From Zavarzinella sp. (lineage in GTDB: Bacteria > Planctomycetota > Planctomycetia > Gemmatales > Gemmataceae): 64,000 nt of DNA. A model generated the notes under the pieces. The model made no database searches. It was not told the DNA's origin and was given only the letters and a program-made list of their open reading frames with translations. The stretch is taken from contig JAWKTI010000001.1 in the NCBI GenBank assembly GCA_041399155.1, positions 1,984,001 through 2,048,000 on the forward strand, given 5' to 3'. The number at the start of each line of letters is the position of its first letter. Position 1 is the stretch's first letter. Positions 1 to 8,632 of the stretch are shown in pieces. The position numbers were made by a program, and so were the translations under genes.

Positions 1-2
1 TT

Positions 3-827
3 TGTTCCACCGTTGCTGCCCAGGAAGCCTCCAAAGCAGTGACGTGGATTGAACAATTAGAGCATGCACAAGGTGGGTATACGGATCGACCAAAAGGCAC
101 GGTCAGTGTGATGTCAACCACTGCGGGCGTGCGAGCACTGGGCTATTTTGGCAGTAAACCCAAGAAACCGGCAGATTGTGAGAAGTTCATCATCTCCTGC
201 TTCGATCCCCAGACAGGTGGATTTGCTGCATCACCGAAAGGGAAGCCTGCAGTCGTCCCCACTGCCGTGGCATTAATGGGTCTGAAAGCACTAAATTCTA
301 AGTTTGATATTACCAAAAGCCGCACCTATTTAGTACAGAACGCTCATACTTTTGAGGAACGTCGGCTCGCGATTGCGGGTATGGAAGCATTCCCACCAAT
401 TCCTGCGGAGGTTTCACCTTGGTTGACCACTGTGAAAGCGAGTGCCAATCGATTTGGTGTTTTTGGTCCCGAAATGGGCACCACTTGGGATACCGGCAGT
501 GTTGCAGCTATGGTTTTGCGAACGGGCAGCCAATTTCCCAAATCGCAGCAGGACATAATTGCAAACTTTCTGATAACTGGTCAGACAGATGATGGTGGGT
601 ACTGGAATCCCACCACCAAAACCACGGATCTAGCCAGCACTTATCGCGTGGTGCGGGCAATTCATTTGTTGAAAGCGAAACCAAAAGATGAGAATAAAAT
701 GAAATCTTGGTTGGCGAAGTGTCAGAATGCAGATGGTGGATTTGGAAACGCACCTAAGCAACCTTCAACGATCTCTGCAACATATCAGGCGGGTATTATT
801 CTGCACTGGCTTGCAACAAAAAATTAA
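3..827 (+). CDS. Prenyltransferase/squalene-oxidase repeat protein, 5' truncated by window edge
   Basis: The reading frame is open to the left edge, and the residues before the internal GTG at 39 (CSTVAAQEASKAV) look like the end of a signal peptide and the mature start, so the true start lies outside the window. The visible ~274 residues hold successive alpha-alpha toroid repeats with the typical DGG/TGGF cores (TGGFAAS, DDGGYW, ADGGFG), each followed by a helix with STY/TAV-like residues. This is the fold of squalene cyclases and prenyltransferase beta subunits. Secreted planctomycete proteins of this kind are usually annotated only by the repeat. The DxDD-type cyclase motif is not seen, so enzymatic activity is not claimed. 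The substrate is unknown. Confidence 0.75.
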   Translation, partial: CSTVAAQEASKAVTWIEQLEHAQGGYTDRPKGTVSVMSTTAGVRALGYFGSKPKKPADCEKFIISCFDPQTGGFAASPKGKPAVVPTAVALMGLKALNSKFDITKSRTYLVQNAHTFEERRLAIAGMEAFPPIPAEVSPWLTTVKASANRFGVFGPEMGTTWDTGSVAAMVLRTGSQFPKSQQDIIANFLITGQTDDGGYWNPTTKTTDLASTYRVVRAIHLLKAKPKDENKMKSWLAKCQNADGGFGNAPKQPSTISATYQAGIILHWLATKN

Positions 828-906
828 TTTCCAGCGACGACATTATTTTTCCACCCCTTGTCGCACTGTGCTTAAGATAACCTCCCACCGCACATAGGAG
901 GATGGA

Positions 907-2529
907 ATGAAATTGTGTATGTATTCGCTGGTGCTGTTGGCTGGCACCACTCAACTCGCTTCTGCAGCCGATTTCGCTGGCAACTGGCGACTTTCGGTTC
1001 CCATTCAGGGACAGCGAGAAAGCTTCGATCTGAACATGTTGTTTATGTTCAGTGAAGTAGACGGTAAGTGGATCGCCGATTTCCTGGATACGGTTCCGGT
1101 GATAAAAATTGAAGCGAAAACTTCCATCGTAATTCGCGAACAACAAATCAGCCTGGATATCACTTTTGGACCGAACCGCTGGAAGTTTGAAGGAAAAATG
1201 GCTGATGATGGCAAAATGATCAAAGGGACATTGGATCAGGATGGCTCGCTGATTCTACTGGATTTGAAGCCTACCAAACTGAAAAGTCTCAGTAAAGATC
1301 TGTTCCAGTTTCAGAAAGAATTGCTCGATAGCAGTGCCACCGATCAGGAATTTTTTGGCAACCTGTTTCTTGTGCTTGATGGTGCAGAAAAAAACAAGAT
1401 GACCGAAGCGGACGTGCGTGCATATGTCGAAAAAGCGATGAAACGTGCCGAAGCCTATGGCACAAAATGGCAGGAAACAATCTCATTGCGGATTGCAGAA
1501 CGTTTGATTGGCCAACAGGCGTTTATCGCCATTGCAGTAGAGCAGGCCAAACTGCCAGAGCGACTGTTGACTCGTGACGATACTCTGCTGAAACAACTAA
1601 CTACTTTAGAGCGAATTGCCCAGATTTTTGAAAACAAGCGGGACGCCGAATTCAAAGAATACATGGCGAAAGTGGCTCGCCTGGAACCACGGGTATATGC
1701 AGATTACCTTCGCAATCAATTTCCATTTCAACCAGAAGCGTATGCCGGTCGTAAAGCTGCCAGCAACCGCGTTGCAGTTGTAGAACTATTCACAGGCAGC
1801 GAATCCGAAGGCAGCGTGGGTGTCGATCTGGCTGTTACAGGTTTGTTACAATCGTACAAACCAACGGAATTGCTCGTGCTGAGTTACCACGTGAATATTC
1901 CCGGACCAGACCCTTTAGCCAATGCGGAGACGGATGAAAGACTGAATTTTTACATCATCGATCAGGAAAAACAAAATACCCCGGCAATCTTTATTAATGG
2001 TAAAGAAGAACTGAGCGGGGGAGGTTCCGCAAAGTTAGCTCGCGCCAAGTACGCTGCTTACAAAGAATTGATTGACCCATGGCTGGAAAAACCTGCAGAG
2101 GCAAAACTTGCTGTCGCAGCTACGGGAAAGGGCGATGATATCACCATTAAAGTAAATTACGCAGATATTGCTAAACCAGGCGAAAAAATTATCCTGCGCT
2201 TTGTGGTAACGGAAGAACGGGTTCGCTTCAAAGCTGGTAACGGCCAGATCTATCACCACGCAGTGGTACGTGCCACCCCTGGAGGGACAAAAGGGTTCCC
2301 ACTTACTGAAAAAACTGGTGAAAAATCACTTGCTATTAAGGTGAGTGAGTTAAAAGCTAATCAGATCAAGGCAATGGATAATCTGGAAGCTCGTGCGTTG
2401 CGGGCTGGTGTCAACTTCAAATTCTCCAGCAGACCACTTGATTTCAAAAACCTGCAGGTCGTTGCACTGATTCAAAATGATGAGACTAAGGAGATTATTC
2501 AGGCAGCCGCAGTAGCACTACCGGAATAA
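907..2529 (+). CDS. Secreted DUF1223-like (thioredoxin-fold) protein without the cysteine motif
   Basis: 540 residues. An AGGAGG at 896-901 sits 5 bases before the ATG and fixes the start. Residues 1-20 form a signal peptide ending ASAADF. Residues ~20-130 are beta-rich and of no recognised family. Residues ~130-275 are helical. From residue ~289 the chain resembles the DUF1223 family: VVELFTGSES, then VLSYHVNIP, then TPAIFINGKEE, matching the family's VELFTSQGC, LSYHVDYW and TPQMVVNG landmarks. The GCSSCP cysteine pair of DUF1223 is replaced by Ser/Glu/Gly residues near 297-307, so thiol redox chemistry is unlikely. The C-terminal ~100 residues are again beta-rich. Family membership is a motif-level inference; function unknown. 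Confidence 0.65.
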   Translation: MKLCMYSLVLLAGTTQLASAADFAGNWRLSVPIQGQRESFDLNMLFMFSEVDGKWIADFLDTVPVIKIEAKTSIVIREQQISLDITFGPNRWKFEGKMADDGKMIKGTLDQDGSLILLDLKPTKLKSLSKDLFQFQKELLDSSATDQEFFGNLFLVLDGAEKNKMTEADVRAYVEKAMKRAEAYGTKWQETISLRIAERLIGQQAFIAIAVEQAKLPERLLTRDDTLLKQLTTLERIAQIFENKRDAEFKEYMAKVARLEPRVYADYLRNQFPFQPEAYAGRKAASNRVAVVELFTGSESEGSVGVDLAVTGLLQSYKPTELLVLSYHVNIPGPDPLANAETDERLNFYIIDQEKQNTPAIFINGKEELSGGGSAKLARAKYAAYKELIDPWLEKPAEAKLAVAATGKGDDITIKVNYADIAKPGEKIILRFVVTEERVRFKAGNGQIYHHAVVRATPGGTKGFPLTEKTGEKSLAIKVSELKANQIKAMDNLEARALRAGVNFKFSSRPLDFKNLQVVALIQNDETKEIIQAAAVALPE

Positions 2530-2594
2530 CATGTCTGGAATAGAAGCAGTTTCTGTTTGAAACGAGTCCAAATCTAACTCAAACCCACCACAAT

Positions 2595-5500
2595 TTAGTG
2601 ATTGAACAAGAATGCCGGACTGTTAATCAGTGCCCACACCAGGTCCTGAGCACCAGTGACGCGGGTATCAGGTGATGGTGCCAGACCTAAATTAGCCATT
2701 TCCTGCTGGTAAGCTGGCACAGTTTTGCGATGGTAATCGCGAATTGCCGCACGTTGAGCTTCATTTCGCTTCTCTGCAGGAACCGCAAGTAGATTCCGCA
2801 ATCGCCCATCGACCCCGTCCTGCAGATTCGGCTTGCCATCATTGGTGGTGCTCCAACGGAACTTACCAATCGAATGCTTCATCCCATATTCAAACTTCAT
2901 CGTAATTTGAATGGTTACTGGCTGTTCATTCCCCAGTGGTGCGGCAAACGGGAACAATGCCGTGTGGCCTTTGCCAAATTCAGGGCTGATTGCCCAGCCA
3001 GTTTTGGGATTACCATCAAAAATTTTCCCTGGATCAAAGTTTGCTTGTGAAAAACTGGCTTTTGGTGCGACCACTTTCACTACGAGCGGCAAGCCCCACT
3101 TACTGCCACCTGGGACAATAATGTTTAATGATGTCAGCACAAAGTTACCATTATCCGCACGTCCAGGTCCTTGTGCTGGCAAACTCGAATCTGGAAAAAC
3201 GTCCAATTTCAATGCAGTCAAATTTTTCAGATTTGACCTCAAAGTCAGATTATAAGTATCTACTGGTGGGTTACGATTGCTGACTGTCACCGTCTGATCG
3301 GTGGGGCTTACGGTCAGGGTTGCTTTGCCAGTCGAACTTGGTCGAGTGACAACTGCGGGCTGCCAAAGTGGCGCAGAGCCCAGTGATTTTTCCCACGCAG
3401 CCTGACGAGCATCGATCTCCTGCTCTAATTTCTTAAATTTAGTTAACTTTTCCTGATATGCATTGATCAGGACCTGGTGGTCTGCTTTTCCAGCGGCTAA
3501 TGCCTTCAGTCCCACTTCAATCTCCGCGGGGGTGGGATAGCGATTTAACACACTTAAGTACAGCTCTTCCAGGTATTTACGATCATCAGGGAACTTCAAA
3601 GCCAGTTTGGCAATATAGTTATTGGGGTCATTGATTGCGTTTGCCAGAATTGGCCCATTGACCAGATTCAGAATCGGTCCCAGTGCCAGGTTGGAAGATC
3701 GCTCGCATTCACAAGCACTTTCACGTACTGGTTTGCCGAACAAATCTAGGAAACCACTGGGCAAATTCACTGATCCATCAACTAATTGTGCCGCACGGGA
3801 TCCCGGTGGTAATCCAGGCAATTTCGTGGTGCTGCCCGTAACACGGTGCATTGCATCGTAGAGAGCTTCCGCCGAGAGTCGCCGCACAACTGCGTGGGAG
3901 TAGTTAATATTATCGTTGGCATTCCACGAGTTCGTTTTAACAGACAATTGGTAGGTGCGTGACAGGCATATTGTTCTAATAATTTTGCGAGTATCAAAAC
4001 CACTATTGATAAATTCTTCCGCAAGTTTATCCAGCAGTGCTGGATTGGTAGGGGGATTACCAGCGCGGATATCATCGACAGGTTCAATGATCCCCACCCC
4101 TGTCAGGTAGCTCCAGAGTCGATTGACGTAACTCTTTGCGAAATAAGGGTTTTCCTTAGCGGTCATCCAGTCTGCTAACTGAGTTCTCCGTGCCACTTTG
4201 GGATCAATCGTGCCCGCATGATCATATGGAAAGGCAGGTTTCGACACTTCGTTGGTGCGTGCATGGCGGATTTCGCCCGAATTGGTATCGGCGATCACTT
4301 CCACGAGTGGCACAGCGCCTTCGACAGCAGACCCACCAATCTTTTTACCTTTGTACGCAGGATCTTCACGTCGGGAAATCTGGGTGAAGAAAGCAGCCAT
4401 TTCGTAATATTGGTCTTGAGTCCATCGTTCGAATGGATGGTCGTGGCACTTATTGCAGTTAAAGCGAATTGCCAGAAACAGGTGGGTGGTATTCTCCATC
4501 GTATCTTCTGGATTTCGCAATACTTTGTAATACGCTGCGGCAGGATTAGCGACGTTGGAACCACTACCCGTGAGAATTTCTCTGGCAAACTGGTCATACG
4601 GTTTGTTATCTTCCACCGATTTGCGAATGTAATTTCGCAATGCTACTGCACCGACATCGCCCAGAAACTTGCGGTTTACCTGCAGAAGATCGGCCCACTT
4701 GTTCGTCCAATGCTCCACATAATCCGGTGAACCAATCAGCTCATCCACCAGTGCGGTGCGTTTCTCCCGCATAGGACGTTGATCAGCCAGGAATTTTCGC
4801 ACGACATCCGCTGTGGGTGGAAGCCCAGTTAAATCGAGATAGACACGACGAATAAATTCGGCATCGGTGCACACTTCACTAGGAAGGATCTTCACACGCT
4901 GCAATTTTTCGTAAACCAGATCATCAATGTAGTTAAATGATTCCGGGTTATTCCAGGAAAAGCCCGTTTTATCACCCATCACCACTATGGTGCTGGCTGC
5001 ATAAGCACCTTCATAACGTGCCAGCATGGTGGCTTCCCCGCGTCGTAGGGTGCTGACCAGCCCGGTTTTATCAATCGTAGCAACTTCCGTATTGCTGCTA
5101 TCAATAAACGCTTCTGCACTAACATCCCTTACCGTGCCATCTGCATAGGTGGCATAAACAGAGAATTGCTGCTGATCGCCTATTTTGTTGATTGTGGGAT
5201 TGCTGGGATAAACGGCAATCGATTTCACACGAGGGGTATCCAGGTCAAGCTGAACTCCTTGAGCCACCCACTCTCGCACAATTTCGTATCCACGGTCGCC
5301 AGGCTGCCAAAGCACCCCACCTGCGTGGGGAACCGCACCAGCAGGTTTTAACAACATGAGGCTCCGTGCGGGATCTGCCCGATTGAACCGTCGACCTTCC
5401 AGATCGTCTGTTAACGCACGGTGATCGTAGATCGGATCGTACCCACGCAAGCTCAGTTTGAAGCCGTTTTTACCATCCTTCGAACCATGACAGGTACCCT

Positions 5501-5909
5501 GATTACAACCCAGTTTGGACATTACCGGTGTCACATCCCGCACGTAGCTGATTTTGCTTTTGCCAGCAAAACCGGTAACTTTGACGGGTATTTCTACTTG
5601 CTGACCAGCATATTCCACCTTGATTGATCCACTGCCGTCTTTGGTCGAAGTGACCATACCCAGTTTGCTGATTGACACGAAATCGGGCGCTGCAAATTTT
5701 GCAGCCCGAGTCACGTCGATCACGTTGGCATTATCAAAGGTTGCGGTAATCAGCAGTTGCGAATATCTGAATGGATTATCGAGATTGATTTCAAATGGCT
5801 TTGCCGACAATTGAACCAGTTTTGGTGGTGGAGTTTGCGCCAAGCCCATCATCGGCAACAACATCAGGCATGTTGTGACAATTGTGGTAACAAATCGTTG
5901 TTTGTTCAT
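2595..5909 (-). CDS. DUF1549/DUF1553 (PSCyt2/PSD1) cytochrome-like surface protein with Big_2 domain
   Basis: 1104 residues from ATG 5909, chosen over an upstream in-frame ATG at 5966 because AAAGG lies 8 bases before it and a signal peptide follows at once (cleavage near MGLAQ). Domain order: a CX4CH haem-type motif (CNQGTCHG, followed by the usual KNGFKLSLRGYDP stretch); a bacterial Ig-like repeat with ADGTVRDVSAEA; DUF1549 with DLTGLPPTADVV, SPDYVEHW and a second CxxCH in CNKCHDHPFERW; and DUF1553 with ADWMTAKENPYFAKSYVNRLW. A beta-rich stretch interrupts the C-terminal part before a short end ALINSPAFLFNH. Proteins of this type are expanded in Planctomycetota and are presumed to be exported, possibly haem-binding. 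Substrate unknown. It sits downstream of two minus-strand secreted/unknown genes. Confidence 0.85.
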   Translation of the reverse strand: MNKQRFVTTIVTTCLMLLPMMGLAQTPPPKLVQLSAKPFEINLDNPFRYSQLLITATFDNANVIDVTRAAKFAAPDFVSISKLGMVTSTKDGSGSIKVEYAGQQVEIPVKVTGFAGKSKISYVRDVTPVMSKLGCNQGTCHGSKDGKNGFKLSLRGYDPIYDHRALTDDLEGRRFNRADPARSLMLLKPAGAVPHAGGVLWQPGDRGYEIVREWVAQGVQLDLDTPRVKSIAVYPSNPTINKIGDQQQFSVYATYADGTVRDVSAEAFIDSSNTEVATIDKTGLVSTLRRGEATMLARYEGAYAASTIVVMGDKTGFSWNNPESFNYIDDLVYEKLQRVKILPSEVCTDAEFIRRVYLDLTGLPPTADVVRKFLADQRPMREKRTALVDELIGSPDYVEHWTNKWADLLQVNRKFLGDVGAVALRNYIRKSVEDNKPYDQFAREILTGSGSNVANPAAAYYKVLRNPEDTMENTTHLFLAIRFNCNKCHDHPFERWTQDQYYEMAAFFTQISRREDPAYKGKKIGGSAVEGAVPLVEVIADTNSGEIRHARTNEVSKPAFPYDHAGTIDPKVARRTQLADWMTAKENPYFAKSYVNRLWSYLTGVGIIEPVDDIRAGNPPTNPALLDKLAEEFINSGFDTRKIIRTICLSRTYQLSVKTNSWNANDNINYSHAVVRRLSAEALYDAMHRVTGSTTKLPGLPPGSRAAQLVDGSVNLPSGFLDLFGKPVRESACECERSSNLALGPILNLVNGPILANAINDPNNYIAKLALKFPDDRKYLEELYLSVLNRYPTPAEIEVGLKALAAGKADHQVLINAYQEKLTKFKKLEQEIDARQAAWEKSLGSAPLWQPAVVTRPSSTGKATLTVSPTDQTVTVSNRNPPVDTYNLTLRSNLKNLTALKLDVFPDSSLPAQGPGRADNGNFVLTSLNIIVPGGSKWGLPLVVKVVAPKASFSQANFDPGKIFDGNPKTGWAISPEFGKGHTALFPFAAPLGNEQPVTIQITMKFEYGMKHSIGKFRWSTTNDGKPNLQDGVDGRLRNLLAVPAEKRNEAQRAAIRDYHRKTVPAYQQEMANLGLAPSPDTRVTGAQDLVWALINSPAFLFNH

Positions 5910-6014
5910 GAGTCGCCTTTCAAAAAATCTACGTGTGGCAGGAAGATATATTCTACCACAATCCAATCATTGATGGAAATTGATTTTTTACCAAAAATTC
6001 ATTCACAGCAGTGT

Positions 6015-7274
6015 TTAACGGGCGCCGATCTTGTCAAAGGTCAGAAGCGTAAATGGGGCGATACTAACGACATAGACACTGCCATCTGCTCCTGCTGCGA
6101 TGCCTAATGGTTGCCAGGGTGTCATCGAACCATCTTTCTCCTTTCGAATTGTGTGGTGCCAAGGCTTGGGCTTGCCCTGTTCATCAACGAATGTGGTGAA
6201 ATCAGGATTCGCCAGCCGAACAGGCCCGTGGTTCTTTGGCGAAGCATCTCCCGGGGTATAGCTCACCAGATGCATCAGCGGCCCACCCGGTCGGCGTTGC
6301 TCCGTTACTGCCATCCAAACTTTGCCATTGGGTGCGACACACATCGCACGACAGTCGGTTGCAGCGGCTTGGGGCAATAATTTCCCTAACGCCTTACCAT
6401 GTAAGGTGTTACCGCTTTGTGTCAAATCAAACTGGTACAGTTGGTTGGTAGACATTTCCACGCTGTAAAGCAGTTTTCGATCTGATGTGGTATCCCAGTT
6501 CAGGATCGCACCTGCACGTCTTAATGAGTATTCCGGTAGCTTCCCATCGATAGTGACCAGCAATTGTTCCAGTTTTGCCGTTGCGGAGTCATAACGCACC
6601 ACGTTCCCACCAATTGCGGGGTGATATGCCCTCCTTTTTTCATCCAGCACTATAAAGGCATATGCATGCTCAAAATCCCCTAAGTCCTTGTATTTCTTAG
6701 ACTTAAGATCGAAAATCATAAACCGCGTGTGATCAATCGGACGGTCGTCGGAACATGTCGATACATATACCAGACCATTGACCTCGTCCGGCATCACACT
6801 GGCAAGGCCATGTTTGGGGTATGGGATGCCAAATTGTTCGCATTTGCCCTCTTTCGGATCGTATGTCAGCAGGTACCCACCGGGGTAACCTGCCCGGGTC
6901 TCACCTTTTTCTGGATAACCTTGCTTCGAACCCACATAAATCTTGCCGGTCAGTTCTCCCACATTGTTGCGAGTGTGGATCTTTGCCTGTGCTGCAAATC
7001 CGGTGGCTTTAGAACCAATTTCCTTCATGACATCCATGACCATGCGGGTCTTGCCCGTTTTCGGATCATGCTCCAACAAGTAACCATTCACCCCATATTT
7101 GGCAGAACCAATGTAAAGTAAGCCGTTTTTCCCTTCGATGATTGAAAAATAACCGCTCTCCTGATTCGTAAACTCACTGGGAAGTTTTGTAGCCTTCGCC
7201 TCCAGCCACGGCATGGGCGATTGCCCAACTACGATCGTCGTGCAACAAAGCCAGACAATGAACACTGCCTTCAT
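6015..7274 (-). CDS. Secreted beta-propeller-like protein
   Basis: 419 residues with an N-terminal signal peptide (hydrophobic VFIVWLCCTTIVV, cleavage after VVGQS). The body repeats short beta-blade motifs such as NGLLYIGSAKYG, TGKIYVGSK, NGLVYVSTCS, NGKVWMAVTE and DGSVYVVSIA, spaced about 50-60 residues apart. This fits a six- or seven-bladed propeller of the SMP-30/PQQ/Kelch-like type. No catalytic residues can be assigned. The start lies 7 bases after the stop of the upstream minus-strand gene (8457-7282), so the two are probably co-transcribed and functionally linked. A binding or sugar-acid lactonase-like role is possible but not shown. Confidence 0.65.
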   Translation of the reverse strand: MKAVFIVWLCCTTIVVGQSPMPWLEAKATKLPSEFTNQESGYFSIIEGKNGLLYIGSAKYGVNGYLLEHDPKTGKTRMVMDVMKEIGSKATGFAAQAKIHTRNNVGELTGKIYVGSKQGYPEKGETRAGYPGGYLLTYDPKEGKCEQFGIPYPKHGLASVMPDEVNGLVYVSTCSDDRPIDHTRFMIFDLKSKKYKDLGDFEHAYAFIVLDEKRRAYHPAIGGNVVRYDSATAKLEQLLVTIDGKLPEYSLRRAGAILNWDTTSDRKLLYSVEMSTNQLYQFDLTQSGNTLHGKALGKLLPQAAATDCRAMCVAPNGKVWMAVTEQRRPGGPLMHLVSYTPGDASPKNHGPVRLANPDFTTFVDEQGKPKPWHHTIRKEKDGSMTPWQPLGIAAGADGSVYVVSIAPFTLLTFDKIGAR

Positions 7275-7281
7275 ATTTTTC

Positions 7282-8457
7282 TCATCTTTTGATTGATTTG
7301 GGAATTACACCCGTGGCATGCTTCCACTGGGTGGGTTGGTAGGCAATTTTTAATTCAGGCGTTTCCACCCGTTTGCCAGTGTTCTGACTGCTGATCGCCG
7401 CATCCAGCATACCGGTGGTCAGCAAGGTGCGTTCCAGTGGGTATGGAGGCTTGCCAGTTTTCATCATAAACTCAATTGCAGTAACCAGTTGCGCGAAATG
7501 AGCAAACGGATCGGGCTGCTGCAGATAAAAGTGGGTGGCAACTGGTTCTTTGCTGCCTTTTTGCTGCGTGGCGAAACAGAACGCCCCACCGTCACCTTCA
7601 TACAGGTAACCATTCAGCATCGCCACTGCCGCCTGAAAACCATCGCGGTAATCAATCAGGTAGACAGCAGCATCGCGTGCCTTGCTGGTAATCTGTCGAA
7701 TGTCCCCACGTGCGTGTGCAGGAACCACACCTAAAGCCTTTTCCAGTAGGGACTTAGAAAATGCCCCATGGTCCAGCGCCTGCCAGATCGCTGCACCTTG
7801 AAGTGCGGTAACTGCAGAAACACCCGTTTCCCCACCCTTGCGGCGTTCTACCATGCACTGCAACGATTCCAGTGCGTGAAAACCGTAACCTTCCAGTGGG
7901 CCATAACCAAGCTGAACCGCTTCAGTGATTTCCGCACCGATCGGCAGTTCGAGATCTGGTTTGCGCCAAGTAACTGGTAAGGATGAACCCGCAAACATTG
8001 GAATCTTCAATTTTTTTGCCTGTTCGTACATCCAAAAAGCATCTATCCAACGTGCGGAAAGGTGTTTGTCGTTGAAAACAGGCACCACGGTGCCAGTTTT
8101 GGCAAAAACCTTCACTATCTCCTCAAAAAATTTCCTGCGGGGATACAAAATTTGCCCACGATCGTTTTTGGGGTATTTTCCATGCTCTCCCACAATGATG
8201 ACGCCATCGACGCCAAGCTTCCCACGTGGGTCCAGCAGCGCTTTCTCGATGCTGTCAACAATGGAAAATTGGTATTTTTTTGCCAGGTCCCTACTCATGT
8301 CATTTGCAGGAAACTGATCCACATACATAGTGGTGATTTCCATGTCGTAAAGATTTTTACCATCGTAATTGGGGCCTTCAAGGATTTTTCCGATAATCAC
8401 ATCCGCATGGGAATGACGCCGATATTCCGTGATGATGGCAGCTATTTTCTTTGGCAT
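7282..8457 (-). CDS. Planctomycete-conserved cytoplasmic protein of unknown function
   Basis: 391 residues, no signal peptide. The N-terminus (KKIAAIITEYRRHSHADVI) and the blocks DGVIIVGEHGKYPKN, PVFNDKHLSARW, FAGSSLPVTWR and HALESLQCMVERRKGGE recall a family I know from planctomycete genomes that is normally annotated as hypothetical. The C-terminal piece (KPPYPLERTLLTTGMLDA) resembles ends seen in Gfo/Idh/MocA-type proteins, and the N-terminal half could be a Rossmann-like fold, but a GxGxxG loop is not evident. It is first in a two-gene unit with the secreted propeller at 7274-6015. Function unassigned. Confidence 0.7.
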   Translation of the reverse strand: MPKKIAAIITEYRRHSHADVIIGKILEGPNYDGKNLYDMEITTMYVDQFPANDMSRDLAKKYQFSIVDSIEKALLDPRGKLGVDGVIIVGEHGKYPKNDRGQILYPRRKFFEEIVKVFAKTGTVVPVFNDKHLSARWIDAFWMYEQAKKLKIPMFAGSSLPVTWRKPDLELPIGAEITEAVQLGYGPLEGYGFHALESLQCMVERRKGGETGVSAVTALQGAAIWQALDHGAFSKSLLEKALGVVPAHARGDIRQITSKARDAAVYLIDYRDGFQAAVAMLNGYLYEGDGGAFCFATQQKGSKEPVATHFYLQQPDPFAHFAQLVTAIEFMMKTGKPPYPLERTLLTTGMLDAAISSQNTGKRVETPELKIAYQPTQWKHATGVIPKSIKR

Positions 8458-8632
8458 GCTTTGCAGGTGCTGGCGAAGAATTACCCGCCTATCATGCCAA
8501 ATCGGAAATCAAGGTGCAACAAAATTGCCCCACAGTTTGTACTGAAGCATTCCATCACCTTCTGCAGAATACAATGAACTTCAAAATCACTGCTGGTGAC
8601 ATTTGGCCTGCGGAACGGCGGTAAGGAACACA

